Below the pieces are notes generated by a model. The model saw nothing but the letters and a program-made list of their open reading frames with translations, had not been told where the DNA came from and did not search any database. Position numbers and translations under genes: made by a program. A stretch of 64,000 nucleotides of DNA from Microbacterium sufflavum (lineage in GTDB: Bacteria > Actinomycetota > Actinomycetes > Actinomycetales > Microbacteriaceae): NCBI RefSeq assembly GCF_023091155.1, contig NZ_JAHWXK010000001.1, positions 248,001 to 312,000 of the forward strand, in the 5' to 3' direction. Positions 52,508-61,637 of this stretch are shown in pieces. Each line of letters begins with the position of its first letter. Position 1 is the first letter of the stretch.

Positions 52508-55500
52508 ATGAGCGATGTGCTCGAACGCTTCACGCCCGCCACCCAGGACTGGTTCCGAGGCGCCTTCACCGCGCCCACTCCCGCTCAGGCGGGGGCGTGG
52601 GAGGCGATCTCGGCGGGCAAGCACGCGCTCGTGGTCGCGCCGACGGGCTCGGGCAAGACGCTGTCGGCGTTCCTCTGGGCGATCGACAGCGTGTTCCGCG
52701 AGCGCACCGAGGCGCCCGTGGACGCAGACGCCGGGCGCACGCGAATCCTCTACATCTCCCCGCTGAAGGCGCTGGGCGTCGACGTCGAGCGCAACCTGCG
52801 GTCCCCGCTGATCGGGATCGGGCAGTCCGCGCGGCGACTGGGGCTCGCCGCCCCCGCGGTCACGGTCGGGGTGCGCTCGGGCGACACCACCTCCAGCGAC
52901 CGGCGCAAGCTCGTGTCCGACCCGCCCGACATCCTCATCACCACACCCGAGTCGCTGTACCTGATGCTCACCAGCCGCGCCGGGGAGACCCTGCGCGACG
53001 TGCACACCGTGATCATCGACGAGGTGCACGCCGTGGCAGCCACCAAGCGTGGCGCGCATCTGGCGGTCAGCCTGGAACGCCTCGACGCGCTGCGGGCCGC
53101 GCACGGCAACGAGAAGCCGGCGCAGCGGATCGGGCTGTCCGCCACCGTGCGACCCATCGACGAGGTCGCGCGGTTCCTCGGCGGAGCCGACCCGGTCGAG
53201 ATCGTGGCCCCGCCGGCGTCCAAGACGTTCGAGCTGGGCGTGGTCGTGCCGATGGACGACATGACCAACCCGCCGCCGCCCCCCGGTGCGCCGCCCGAGG
53301 CACCGGGGATCGACGCGGAGTACACCGAGGTGACGGGTTCGGTGTGGCCGCACGTGGAGGAGGCGATCGTCGACCGCATCCTCCAGAACAACTCGACCAT
53401 CGTGTTCGCGAACTCCCGCCGCCTCGCAGAGCGGCTGACCGGACGGCTCAACGAGATCTACTCCGAGCGGATCGGGGTCGCGCTTCCCGAGGCGTCCGTG
53501 CCCGCGGCGATGATGGCGCAGGCGGGGGCGACCGCGGGAGCGGATCCGGTGCTCGCCAAGGCCCATCACGGTTCGGTGTCGAAGGAGCAGCGGGCGCAGG
53601 TCGAGGAGGAGCTGAAGTCGGGAGTGCTGCGCTGCGTCGTCGCGACCAGCAGCCTGGAGCTGGGCATCGACATGGGCGCGGTCGACCTGGTGATCCAGGT
53701 CGAGGCTCCGCCGTCCGCCGCCTCCGGGCTCCAGCGCGTCGGGCGCGCCGGGCACCAGGTGGGCGAGATCAGTCGCGCCGCCCTGTTCCCCAAGCACCGC
53801 GGCGACGTGTTGCACACGGCGATCGTCACGGAGCGCATGCTCGCCGGCAAGATCGAGGCCATCCAGGTGCCGCGCAACCCGCTCGACATCCTCGCGCAGC
53901 AGACCGTGGCGGCGAGCGCCCTCGGTGCCATCAGCGTCGAGGAGTGGTTCGAGACCGTGCGGCGGTCCGCGCCGTTCCAGTCCCTTCCGCGCTCGGCGTA
54001 CGAGGCCACGCTCGACCTGCTCGCCGGCCGCTTCCCCTCGGACGAGTTCGCCGAGCTGCGGCCGCGTCTGGTGTGGGATCGCGACGCGGGCACGCTGACC
54101 GGTCGCCCCGGGGCGCAGCGCATCGCGGTGACCAGCGGCGGCACGATCCCCGACCGCGGGCTGTTCGGGGTGTTCGTCGCGGGCGAGTCGACCGGGGCGC
54201 GGGTCGGCGAGCTCGACGAGGAGATGGTGTACGAGTCGCGCGTGGGCGACGTGTTCACGCTCGGCACCACGAGCTGGCGCATCGCCGAGATCACGCACGA
54301 CCGCGTGAACGTGATCCCCGCATACGGCCAGCCGGGCAAGGTGCCGTTCTGGCACGGTGACGGGATCGGCCGGCCGTTCGAGCTCGGTGAGGCCCTGGGC
54401 GCGTTCTCCCGCGAGGTCTCCTCCGCCTCGCCGGAGAAGGCGCAGCAGCGGCTGATCGAGGCCGGGCTCGACGAGCAGGCGCGCGCCAATCTGATGGCGC
54501 ACCTGACCGAGCAGCGCGAGGCGACGGGCACCCTCCCGACCGACCGCACCCTCACGGTCGAACGCGGTCACGACGAGGTCGGCGACTGGCGCGTGATCCT
54601 CCATTCCCCGTACGGCATGAAGGTGCACGCGCCCTGGGCCCTCGCGATCAACGCGCGGGTGCGCGAGCGGCTGGGCGTCGAGGGCTCCGCCGTGGCGAGC
54701 GACGACGGCATCATCGTGCGCATCCCCGACGCCGAGGCCGAGCCGCCCGGCGCCGAGCTGTTCGTGTTCGACCCCGACGAGCTGGAGCAGCTGGTCACGC
54801 AGGAGGTGGGGGGTTCGGCGCTGTTCGCCTCCCGGTTCCGCGAGTGCGCGGCGCGGGCGCTGCTCATGCCCCGCACGAACCCCAACCGGCGCACGCCCCT
54901 GTGGCAGCAGCGGCAGCGGTCGGCGCAGCTGCTCGAGGTCGCCCGCCGGCACCCCACGTTCCCGGTGATCCTGGAGACGCTGCGCGAGGTGCTGCAGGAC
55001 GTGTACGACCTGCCGTCCCTGCGCAAGCTCGCGACGGCGATCGGCGACCGCCGCGTCCGGCTCGTGGAGACCCAGCCCGGCCAGCCCTCCCCCTACGCCC
55101 GCGACCTGCTGTTCGGGTATGTCGGCGCGTTCATGTACGAGGGCGACTCGCCGCTGGCCGAACGCCGGGCGGCCGCCCTCTCCGTCGACCCCGCACTGCT
55201 GGGCGAGCTGCTGGGCACGGTGGAGCTGCGCGAGCTGCTCGACCCCGACGTGATCGCGCAGTTCGAGCGCGAGGCACAGCGCCTCGACCCCGAGCGGCGG
55301 GTGCGCGGTCTGGAGGGCGTGGCCGACCTGCTGCGCATGCTGGGCCCGCTCGACGCCGACGAGGTGTCGGCGCGACTCGACCCCGACTCGACCGCCGGTG
55401 CCAGCGCCGCGACGCTGCTGGACGAGCTGATCGGCGCCCGCCGTGCCATCCCGGTCACCGTGGCCGGTGTCGCCAGGGTGGCCGCGATCGAAGACGCCGG

Positions 55501-57085
55501 TCGGCTGCGCGACGCCCTCGGCGCGGCCCTGCCCACGGGGATCCCGGTCGCGTTCCTCGAGCCGGTCGCCGATCCCCTGGGCGACCTGGTGGCGCGGTAC
55601 GCCCGGACGCACGGGCCCTTCACGACCACGGCGGTCGCGACCCGGTTCGGTCTCGGCGCCGCGGTCGCCCGGCACACGCTGCAGCGCCTGGAGACGAACG
55701 GTCGTCTGACCAGCGGCTACTTCCTGCCGACCGCGGCAGGCAGCGGCGACGACCTCGAGTGGTGCGACACCGAGGTCCTGCGACGGCTGCGCATGCGCTC
55801 GCTCGCAGCAATCCGCGGCTCCGTCGAGCCGGTGTCGCCGGAGGCCTACGCGCGATTCCTGCCCGACTGGCAGCACCTCGGTCGGCCGCTGGAGGGCATC
55901 GACGGCGTGCTCACCGTGATCGAGCAGTTCGCGGGTGTGCCGATCCCCGCGAGCGCGTGGGAGTCGCTCGTGCTGCCGTCGCGGGTGCGCGACTACTCCC
56001 CCGCGATGCTCGACGAGCTCACGGCCGCGGGCGAGGTGATCTGGTCGGGCCACGGCACGCTTCCGGGCCGCGACGGCTGGGTGTCGCTGCACCCCGTCGA
56101 CCTCGCCCCGTTCACGCTTCCCGAGCCCGACGCCGAGATCGCCGCGGACTCCCTGGAGGCCCGGCTGCTCGACGCCCTCGCCGCGGGCGGCGCCTACTTC
56201 GCGGCGCAGCTGAAGGACATGACCGGAGCCGAGAACGAGCAGTCGGTGCTCGAGGCGCTGTGGGCCCTGACCTGGTCGGGGCACGTGACGAACGACACGT
56301 TCGCGCCCATCCGCTCGCTGCTCGCGGGCGGGTCGCAGGCGCACAAGGTGAAGCGGCGTGCCCCCCGCGCGCGCACCTACCGCGGGATGTCGCTCACGCG
56401 CACGGCACCACGGCCGACCTCGATCGGCGGACGCTGGTCTCTGCTGCCGGCGATCGAGACGGATGCCGCGCGACGCGCCACCGTGACCGCCGGGCTCCTG
56501 CTCGACCGCTACGGCGTGGTGACCCGCGGCGCGGTGCAGGCGGAGGGCGTGCCCGGCGGTTTCGCCCAGGCGTACCGCGTGCTGGCGGGCTTCGAGGAGG
56601 CGGGACACTGCCGGCGCGGTTATGTGATCGAGAAGCTCGGCGCCGCGCAGTTCGCGGCCTCGGCGACGGTCGACCGGCTGCGCACCTACGCGGGGCTCGC
56701 GGATCCGCCGCCCCGCACGGCTGTGACCCTCGCGGCCACCGACCCCGCGAACCCCTATGGCGCCGCGCTCGGCTGGCCGAAGCTCGACGGCGTGTCGCAC
56801 CGGCCCGGGCGCAAGGCGGGCGGTCTCGTGGTGCTGGTCGACGGCGCGCTGGTGCTGTCGCTCGAGCGCGGCGGGCGCACGGTGCTGTGCTTCACCGACG
56901 ACCCCGAGGTGCTGCGCGCCGCGACCGCCGACCTCGCGGCGACCGCCCGCGACCGCCGCCTCGACACCCTCACGGTGGAGAAGGTCAACGGCGAGGGCGT
57001 CTACGGCACCGAGCTCGCGGCCGCCCTGCAGGAGGCCGGGTTCGTGCAGACACCGCGGGGGTTCACGCTCCGCAAGGCCGTCTGA
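52508..57085 (+). CDS. lhr: Large ATP-dependent helicase Lhr
   Basis: The 1525-residue superfamily 2 helicase matches full-length Lhr. The N-terminal motor (about residues 1-450) has Walker A VVAPTGSGKTLSAF, motif Ia ISPLKALGVD, motif II IIDEVHAVA, motif III GLSATVRP, motif IV TIVFANSRR, motif V ATSSLELGIDMGAVD and motif VI GLQRVGRAGHQVG. A long Lhr-specific C-terminal region of about 1000 residues follows. Lhr translocates 3' to 5' on single-stranded DNA and is linked to DNA repair in actinobacteria. The ATG at 52508 is preceded at six bases by AAGAT. A Nei-type glycosylase lies two genes downstream. Confidence 0.96.
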   Translation: MSDVLERFTPATQDWFRGAFTAPTPAQAGAWEAISAGKHALVVAPTGSGKTLSAFLWAIDSVFRERTEAPVDADAGRTRILYISPLKALGVDVERNLRSPLIGIGQSARRLGLAAPAVTVGVRSGDTTSSDRRKLVSDPPDILITTPESLYLMLTSRAGETLRDVHTVIIDEVHAVAATKRGAHLAVSLERLDALRAAHGNEKPAQRIGLSATVRPIDEVARFLGGADPVEIVAPPASKTFELGVVVPMDDMTNPPPPPGAPPEAPGIDAEYTEVTGSVWPHVEEAIVDRILQNNSTIVFANSRRLAERLTGRLNEIYSERIGVALPEASVPAAMMAQAGATAGADPVLAKAHHGSVSKEQRAQVEEELKSGVLRCVVATSSLELGIDMGAVDLVIQVEAPPSAASGLQRVGRAGHQVGEISRAALFPKHRGDVLHTAIVTERMLAGKIEAIQVPRNPLDILAQQTVAASALGAISVEEWFETVRRSAPFQSLPRSAYEATLDLLAGRFPSDEFAELRPRLVWDRDAGTLTGRPGAQRIAVTSGGTIPDRGLFGVFVAGESTGARVGELDEEMVYESRVGDVFTLGTTSWRIAEITHDRVNVIPAYGQPGKVPFWHGDGIGRPFELGEALGAFSREVSSASPEKAQQRLIEAGLDEQARANLMAHLTEQREATGTLPTDRTLTVERGHDEVGDWRVILHSPYGMKVHAPWALAINARVRERLGVEGSAVASDDGIIVRIPDAEAEPPGAELFVFDPDELEQLVTQEVGGSALFASRFRECAARALLMPRTNPNRRTPLWQQRQRSAQLLEVARRHPTFPVILETLREVLQDVYDLPSLRKLATAIGDRRVRLVETQPGQPSPYARDLLFGYVGAFMYEGDSPLAERRAAALSVDPALLGELLGTVELRELLDPDVIAQFEREAQRLDPERRVRGLEGVADLLRMLGPLDADEVSARLDPDSTAGASAATLLDELIGARRAIPVTVAGVARVAAIEDAGRLRDALGAALPTGIPVAFLEPVADPLGDLVARYARTHGPFTTTAVATRFGLGAAVARHTLQRLETNGRLTSGYFLPTAAGSGDDLEWCDTEVLRRLRMRSLAAIRGSVEPVSPEAYARFLPDWQHLGRPLEGIDGVLTVIEQFAGVPIPASAWESLVLPSRVRDYSPAMLDELTAAGEVIWSGHGTLPGRDGWVSLHPVDLAPFTLPEPDAEIAADSLEARLLDALAAGGAYFAAQLKDMTGAENEQSVLEALWALTWSGHVTNDTFAPIRSLLAGGSQAHKVKRRAPRARTYRGMSLTRTAPRPTSIGGRWSLLPAIETDAARRATVTAGLLLDRYGVVTRGAVQAEGVPGGFAQAYRVLAGFEEAGHCRRGYVIEKLGAAQFAASATVDRLRTYAGLADPPPRTAVTLAATDPANPYGAALGWPKLDGVSHRPGRKAGGLVVLVDGALVLSLERGGRTVLCFTDDPEVLRAATADLAATARDRRLDTLTVEKVNGEGVYGTELAAALQEAGFVQTPRGFTLRKAV

Positions 57086-57141
57086 GCACTCCCGCGCGCT
57101 CGTCGCCGCCACCCCGCCCGCCCGACACCTACCCTGGAGCC

Positions 57142-57951
57142 ATGGTCAGAGAGTTCAGCGCCGGCGTCCGCACCCTGTTCCGCGGCTTCGGTGTATGGCG
57201 CACGCGCCCGGGGCTCATGGCGCTCGGGCTGATCCCCGCGGTGATCGCCGTGATCGTGCTGGCCGCCGCGATCATCCCGCTCATCATCGGGATGCCGTCG
57301 ATCTCGTCCTGGCTGACGCCGTTCGCCGACCGGTGGGACGAGCCCTGGCGCGGTCTGCTGCGCACGGCCGTCGGTCTCGTAGTGGTCGCGGCCGCCCTGG
57401 CCCTGGCCAGCTCGGTGTTCAGCGCCCTCACCCTCACGATCGGCGACCCGTTCTACCAGCGCATCTGGCACGCGGTCGAGGTCGACCTCGGCCACCCGCC
57501 CGCGACGGACGGCGGCGGGTTCTGGACCACCGTCGGCGAGGGCCTGCGGCTGGTGGTCCTCGGCATCCTGATCGCGCTGCTCGTGCTGGTGCTCGGCCTG
57601 ATCCCGGCGGTCGGCGGCGTCCTGGCCCCGGTGATGGGCGTGATCCTGACCGGACGGCTGCTGGCGCGCGAGCTGACCGGGCGCGCGTTCGATGCGCGTG
57701 AGCTCAGCCCGTCCGACCGCGCTGTCCTGTTCTCCGGCAGCAGGGCGCGCGTGCTGGGCTTCGGCGTGGCGACGCAGCTGTGCTTCCTGATCCCCGGCGG
57801 CGCGATCGCGGTGATGCCCGCTGCGGTCGCCGGGAGCACGATGCTCGCCCGCGACATGATGACCCGCCGGCCCCTGCCCGCGGCGACCGCCCCGTCCGAC
57901 GCCGCCGCTCCGCCCGCCGTGGCGCCGCCCTCACCGGACGGGAGGCGCTGA
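57142..57951 (+). CDS. EI24 (CysZ-like) membrane protein
   Basis: The 269-residue protein has about five hydrophobic segments (PGLMALGLIPAVIAVIVLAAAIIPLIIGM, AVGLVVVAAALALASSVFSALTLT, VLGILIALLVLVLGLIPAVGG and GFGVATQLCFLIPGGAIAVM). It carries the family motif GDPFYQRIWHAVE. It belongs to the EI24/CysZ superfamily; its transport substrate is not known here. TACCCT lies six bases before the ATG. The stop overlaps the start of the glycosylase gene (TGATG), so the two are coupled. Confidence 0.87.
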   Translation: MVREFSAGVRTLFRGFGVWRTRPGLMALGLIPAVIAVIVLAAAIIPLIIGMPSISSWLTPFADRWDEPWRGLLRTAVGLVVVAAALALASSVFSALTLTIGDPFYQRIWHAVEVDLGHPPATDGGGFWTTVGEGLRLVVLGILIALLVLVLGLIPAVGGVLAPVMGVILTGRLLARELTGRAFDARELSPSDRAVLFSGSRARVLGFGVATQLCFLIPGGAIAVMPAAVAGSTMLARDMMTRRPLPAATAPSDAAAPPAVAPPSPDGRR

Positions 57952-58724
57952 TGCCCGAGGGCGACACCGTCTTCCGCACCGCACGGCGTCTCGACGAGGC
58001 ACTGGCGGGTGCCGAGGTCACGCGCTTCGACCTGCGCGTGCCCCGCTTCGCGACGGTCGACCTGACCGGACAGCGCGTGCACGCGGCGGTGCCGCGCGGC
58101 AAGCATCTGCTGCTGCGCATCGGTGACAGCACGCTGCATTCCCATCTGCGCATGGACGGCGCCTGGTTCGTGTACCGCGCCGGCGAGAGGTGGCGGCACC
58201 CGGCCTTCAAGGTGCGCGCGATCGTGGGCACCGCCGAGCGTGAGGCCGTCGGCGTGGACATCGCGGAGGTCGAGGTCGTCCCCACCCGCGACGAGGGTGA
58301 GCTGGTGGGCTACCTCGGACCGGATCCGCTCGCCGCGGACTGGGATGCGGCCGAGGCCGTGCGACGACTCGGTGCCGACACCCGCAGCATCCACGTGGCG
58401 CTGCTCGACCAGCGAAACGTGGCCGGGTTCGGGAACGAGTACGCCGCGGAACTCCTGTTCCTGCGCGGAATCCTCCCGACGACGCCGACGGCGGACGTCG
58501 ATGTGGCCGCGCTGCTCGACCTGGGTGTGCGCACCATCCGCGCGAACCGCGACCGCCGCCACCGCACCTTCACCGGCATCGATCGTCCGGGCCAGGGGAC
58601 ATGGGTGTACGGACGTGCCGGACGCCCGTGCCGCCGCTGCGGCACCCTCATCCGACGGGGCGAGCAGGGTGCCGATCCCACCCGCGAGCGCATCACGTTC
58701 TGGTGCCCGCGCTGCCAGCGCTGA
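57951..58724 (+). CDS. Fpg/Nei-family DNA glycosylase (endonuclease VIII type)
   Basis: The 257-residue enzyme removes oxidised bases and nicks abasic sites. It begins MPEGDTVFRTARRL, where the proline after Met is the catalytic nucleophile and Glu3 the partner. The helix-two-turn-helix segment with NVAGFGNEYAAELLF is near residue 158. The C-terminal zinc finger CRRCGTLI...FWCPRCQ is intact. The MPEGDTV start and zinc finger place it in the actinobacterial Nei2-like group. Its start overlaps the EI24 stop by one base, and Lhr is upstream, a repair-linked arrangement. Confidence 0.93.
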   Translation: MPEGDTVFRTARRLDEALAGAEVTRFDLRVPRFATVDLTGQRVHAAVPRGKHLLLRIGDSTLHSHLRMDGAWFVYRAGERWRHPAFKVRAIVGTAEREAVGVDIAEVEVVPTRDEGELVGYLGPDPLAADWDAAEAVRRLGADTRSIHVALLDQRNVAGFGNEYAAELLFLRGILPTTPTADVDVAALLDLGVRTIRANRDRRHRTFTGIDRPGQGTWVYGRAGRPCRRCGTLIRRGEQGADPTRERITFWCPRCQR

Positions 58725-58775
58725 GCCGCATCCATCCGGGGGAATGAAAACACCCCGCCCGTGGTTGTTGATATA

Positions 58776-58791
58776 TCCGGAGAACTCCGGA
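58776..58791. promoter_or_regulatory. Perfect palindrome upstream of the hexapeptide protein gene
   Basis: TCCGGAG-AA-CTCCGGA is a perfect 7-bp inverted repeat 14 bp before the GTG start, next to TATATC. It may be an operator or a hairpin in the leader. Confidence 0.5.
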
Positions 58792-58805
58792 ACACGGGAG
58801 GAATC

Positions 58806-59213
58806 GTGGGCAAGAACTACGTCGACATCGAGAACGACCACGGGGCGACGCTGCGGTACCGCAAGCACGCCAACGGTCGGGGTCTCGTCGCGCACGGCGC
58901 GAAGGTGCACCCCAAGGCACACATCGAGGCGGGCGCCTACATCGAACCCGGCGCGCGCGTCGGGGCGGGAGCCATCATCGCGCGCGGGGCGTGGATCGAC
59001 GAAGACGCCGTGATCGGCGAGGGCGCGTACATCGACGCGCACGCGCACGTAGGACCGGGGGCGGCGGTGGGCGACCACGCGCACGTCGGCGTCCGCACCG
59101 ACATCGGACCCGGCGCCCGCATCGTTCCCGGCGCCCGCATCGGCGACGACGAGACGGTCGCCGCCGGCCTCACGGTCGCCACGGATCAGAAGGGCCTCTG
59201 GCTGGCCGCCTGA
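58806..59213 (+). CDS. Hexapeptide-repeat (left-handed beta-helix) protein
   Basis: The 135-residue product contains about ten hexapeptide turns, for example AHIEAGAYIEPGARVGAGAIIARGAW and AHVGPGAAVGDHAHVGVRTDIGPGAR, forming a left-handed parallel beta-helix. Such folds are acyltransferases or metal-binding carbonic anhydrase-like proteins and form trimers. No acyl-CoA loop is clear. The GTG at 58806 is chosen because GGGAGG lies four bases upstream and the motif region follows; the frame extends 15 codons further upstream. Confidence 0.8.
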   Translation: MGKNYVDIENDHGATLRYRKHANGRGLVAHGAKVHPKAHIEAGAYIEPGARVGAGAIIARGAWIDEDAVIGEGAYIDAHAHVGPGAAVGDHAHVGVRTDIGPGARIVPGARIGDDETVAAGLTVATDQKGLWLAA

Positions 59214-59227
59214 CCGCGACTCGGGCA

Positions 59228-59268
59228 GGGCCGGGCCGCACCGGGCATTACCGTCCGGCGGCCGGTCA
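59228..59268. terminator. Weak bidirectional hairpin between convergent genes
   Basis: CCGGGCCGCACCGG pairs imperfectly with CCGGCGGCCGG across GCATTACCGT. It lies between the ends of the hexapeptide and phosphoesterase genes, with bulges and no T tract. Confidence 0.35.
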
Positions 59269-60846
59269 CTCGCCGTCGGACGAGGATCGCCGACCCGTCA
59301 TCACGAGGTCGAACGTGCTGCTGTTCGTGCCCAGGTAGTTCACGTGGACGGAGGCGGCCACGACGTTCTCGCCGTCGTGCAGCAGGCCTCGCGGCACGGT
59401 GAACGTCACGGGGTCGTCCGTGGCGTTGTCGGTCGAACGCCCGACGTCTGCGAACGTCTCACTCGTGGGCTTCTTCGACGCGAGGTGCGAGGTGCCGATC
59501 AGGGTGCCGTTGACCCAGACCGCGACGCCGTCATCGGCCCTCGTGCTCACCGTCACCGTCGACAGCTCCTCGACGTCGTCCAGCTCCACCGTCTTCCGGA
59601 ACAGCATCGCCCGCGCGCGGTTCTCCGGCGGCGGGCCGAGGTCGATCGGCGTCTGCACGCCCTTGCCCCACCCGAGCGGGGCCGTGCCGGATTGCCAGTC
59701 GTCGTCGTCGAACGCCGCGCTCTTCCACCCGCGCGGCCACGCGCCGAGCTCGTTCCACACCTTCCAGTCCGACCCGCCGCGCAGCAGCACCCGGTCGTCC
59801 ATCGGCGTGAGGTCGAGCGGGAGCGTGAAGCGGCCGTCGTCGTCCTTCTCGTACTGCCGCAGCGTGGGCGAGTACGTGTGGGCGTCGACCGTGCCCGCGG
59901 CCGGGTCGACGGTGTAGTACCGCAGCCACCCGTCGCCGCCGTTGGCGCGGCCCTGGTAGTTCGACAGGATCTGCGGCACAGGGCGCCCGCAGGCGTTGAG
60001 GTCGCTGCGCCGCGCCTCGCCCGCGTCTCCCACCGCCCAGTGCCCGTTGACCACCATCGCGATGGAGCAGTTCTGCGAGATGAAGTCCCGCCACAGGTCG
60101 ACCTCGGTCACCGGGGTCACGTCGGTGCGCTCGGTGGCGGTCGACCGCGCGCCGCCCGTGGTGATGAGACCGTGGACGGCGAGGATCACCGTCCGGTCGG
60201 GGTGCGCGTCGATCACGCGCTGCGCCCACTCCAGTGCATACGCGGGCGTCTCGTACTCGAGGCTGAGCAGCAGCAGCTTCGTGTCGCCCACGGTCAGCAG
60301 GCTGTAGTTGTCCTTGTTCTGGCGGTCGATGCCGTCCTGGCCGAACCGGTCCTGGCCGAGGTACCCGCCGTACGACACGGTCGCGCTGTTCCAGGTCGCA
60401 TCGGCGTAGCGGCTCGGCGGGAAGTACTCGTCGTACGTGCTCGACTCGCCCGTCGTCACGTCGAGGTCGTGGTTGCCCGGCAGCACGGAGCTGGGCACCC
60501 CGGCGTCGTCGAGGATCGCCATCGCGCGGCTCGCGCGCTCCCACTGGTGCACGTCGGGCCAGGAGTCGACGAGGTCGCCCACCTGGATCACGAACTTCGT
60601 GTTGAGCTGCTCACGGGTGTCGACGATCCACTGCGTCTGCGCGTTCAGGCTCTGCGCGAGCTCGTCCGAGACGGTGTACTTCTGCGTGTCGGGCAGCACC
60701 ACGATCGTGAAGGGCTCCGGGCGCTCGCGCTCGTCGTTCCCCGCGCTCGTGATCGCCGCCGGGGAGGCCAGCACGAGTCCCCCGAGCACGGCGAGCACCC
60801 CGCCGAGCACCCGCACACCGCGGCTCCTGCGCATCGCAGAGCGCAT
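59266..60846 (-). CDS. Secreted metallophosphoesterase with C-terminal beta-sandwich
   Basis: The 526-residue protein has a Sec signal (RRSRGVRVLGGVLAVLGGLVLASPAAITSAG). A calcineurin-like phosphoesterase domain follows, with metal motifs VVLPDTQKYT, IQVGDLVDSWPD, LPGNHDLDV, VHGLITTGG and VVNGHWAVG over about residues 45-280. A jelly-roll-like domain with SAAFDDDDWQSGTAPLGWG and HLASKKPTSETFADVG fills the end and could bind a glycan. It would act outside the cell on a phosphoester. The ATG at 60846 is used; an ATG four codons downstream has better ribosome-binding spacing. Confidence 0.88.
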   Translation of the reverse strand: MRSAMRRSRGVRVLGGVLAVLGGLVLASPAAITSAGNDERERPEPFTIVVLPDTQKYTVSDELAQSLNAQTQWIVDTREQLNTKFVIQVGDLVDSWPDVHQWERASRAMAILDDAGVPSSVLPGNHDLDVTTGESSTYDEYFPPSRYADATWNSATVSYGGYLGQDRFGQDGIDRQNKDNYSLLTVGDTKLLLLSLEYETPAYALEWAQRVIDAHPDRTVILAVHGLITTGGARSTATERTDVTPVTEVDLWRDFISQNCSIAMVVNGHWAVGDAGEARRSDLNACGRPVPQILSNYQGRANGGDGWLRYYTVDPAAGTVDAHTYSPTLRQYEKDDDGRFTLPLDLTPMDDRVLLRGGSDWKVWNELGAWPRGWKSAAFDDDDWQSGTAPLGWGKGVQTPIDLGPPPENRARAMLFRKTVELDDVEELSTVTVSTRADDGVAVWVNGTLIGTSHLASKKPTSETFADVGRSTDNATDDPVTFTVPRGLLHDGENVVAASVHVNYLGTNSSTFDLVMTGRRSSSDGE

Positions 60847-60977
60847 CTCCCCACCCCCGTTCGCCGTCGATCCCCACGATCGACCGCCCGCCCTCTCCGT
60901 CCCACAGCGGAGGTGCATCCAGGGTCACAGGTCGGACGCCGAATGCACAACGGGCAGTATGACAGGACCACGCCCGA

Positions 60978-61637
60978 TCAGAGCAGTCGGCGCTCCGACG
61001 CCCACGCGGTGAGCTCGTGCCGGGACGACAGCTGGAGCTTGCGCAGCACCGACGACACGTGCGTCTCGACCGTCTTGATGGAGATGAACAGCGCGGCGGC
61101 CACCTCCTTGTAGGCGTAGCCGCGGGCGATCAGCCGCATGACCTCCTGCTCGCGCGCCGACAGCCGATCGAGCTCGTCGGTCGCGGTGGCCGTCTCCCCG
61201 GCGACCGCGCCGAACGCGTCGAGCACGAACCCGGCCAGGCGCGGCGAGAACACCGCGTCGCCCTCCGCGACCGCGTGCACGGCCGCGCTCACCTCGCCGC
61301 CCGACGAGCCCTTGGTGATGTAGCCGCGGGCCCCGGCACGGATCACCCGCACCACATCGGCGGCGGCATCCGACACGCTCAGCGCGAGGAACCGCGTGCT
61401 CGACGGCAGCGATCCGCGGATCACCGCCTCTCCCCCGGTCGCGTCGTCGCCCGCACCACCGGGAAGGTGCACGTCGAGCAGCACCACGTCGGGCTGCGTC
61501 TCGGCGATCACCGCGACCGCGGATGGCACGTCCGCCGCCTCGCCCACCACGGTCACGCTCGCGTCGAGGTCGGCGCGCAGCCCGGAGCGGAAGATCGAGT
61601 GGTCGTCGACGATCACGACGCGGATGCTGTCAGCCAC
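60978..61637 (-). CDS. NarL/LuxR-type response regulator
   Basis: The 219-residue regulator has a receiver domain with the acidic pocket VVIVDDHS and phosphoacceptor Asp in VVLLDVHLPGG near residue 53, then the Thr/Lys switch region (RFLALSVSD, YITKGSSG). A LuxR HTH follows, with LSAREQEVMRLIARGYAYKEVAAALFISIKTVETHVSSVLRKL at about residues 152-195. It is the partner of the histidine kinase encoded just upstream, which it overlaps by 8 bp. The GTG at 61637 is inside that overlap. It probably regulates envelope-stress genes such as the neighbouring pspC. Confidence 0.92.
   Translation of the reverse strand: MADSIRVVIVDDHSIFRSGLRADLDASVTVVGEAADVPSAVAVIAETQPDVVLLDVHLPGGAGDDATGGEAVIRGSLPSSTRFLALSVSDAAADVVRVIRAGARGYITKGSSGGEVSAAVHAVAEGDAVFSPRLAGFVLDAFGAVAGETATATDELDRLSAREQEVMRLIARGYAYKEVAAALFISIKTVETHVSSVLRKLQLSSRHELTAWASERRLL

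Noticed and set aside
52421..57112. A 1563-residue open frame on the minus strand
   Set aside because: It lies wholly opposite lhr, whose helicase motifs are clear. Its Arg/Glu/His/Gly-rich composition is that of an antisense frame in G+C-rich coding DNA.
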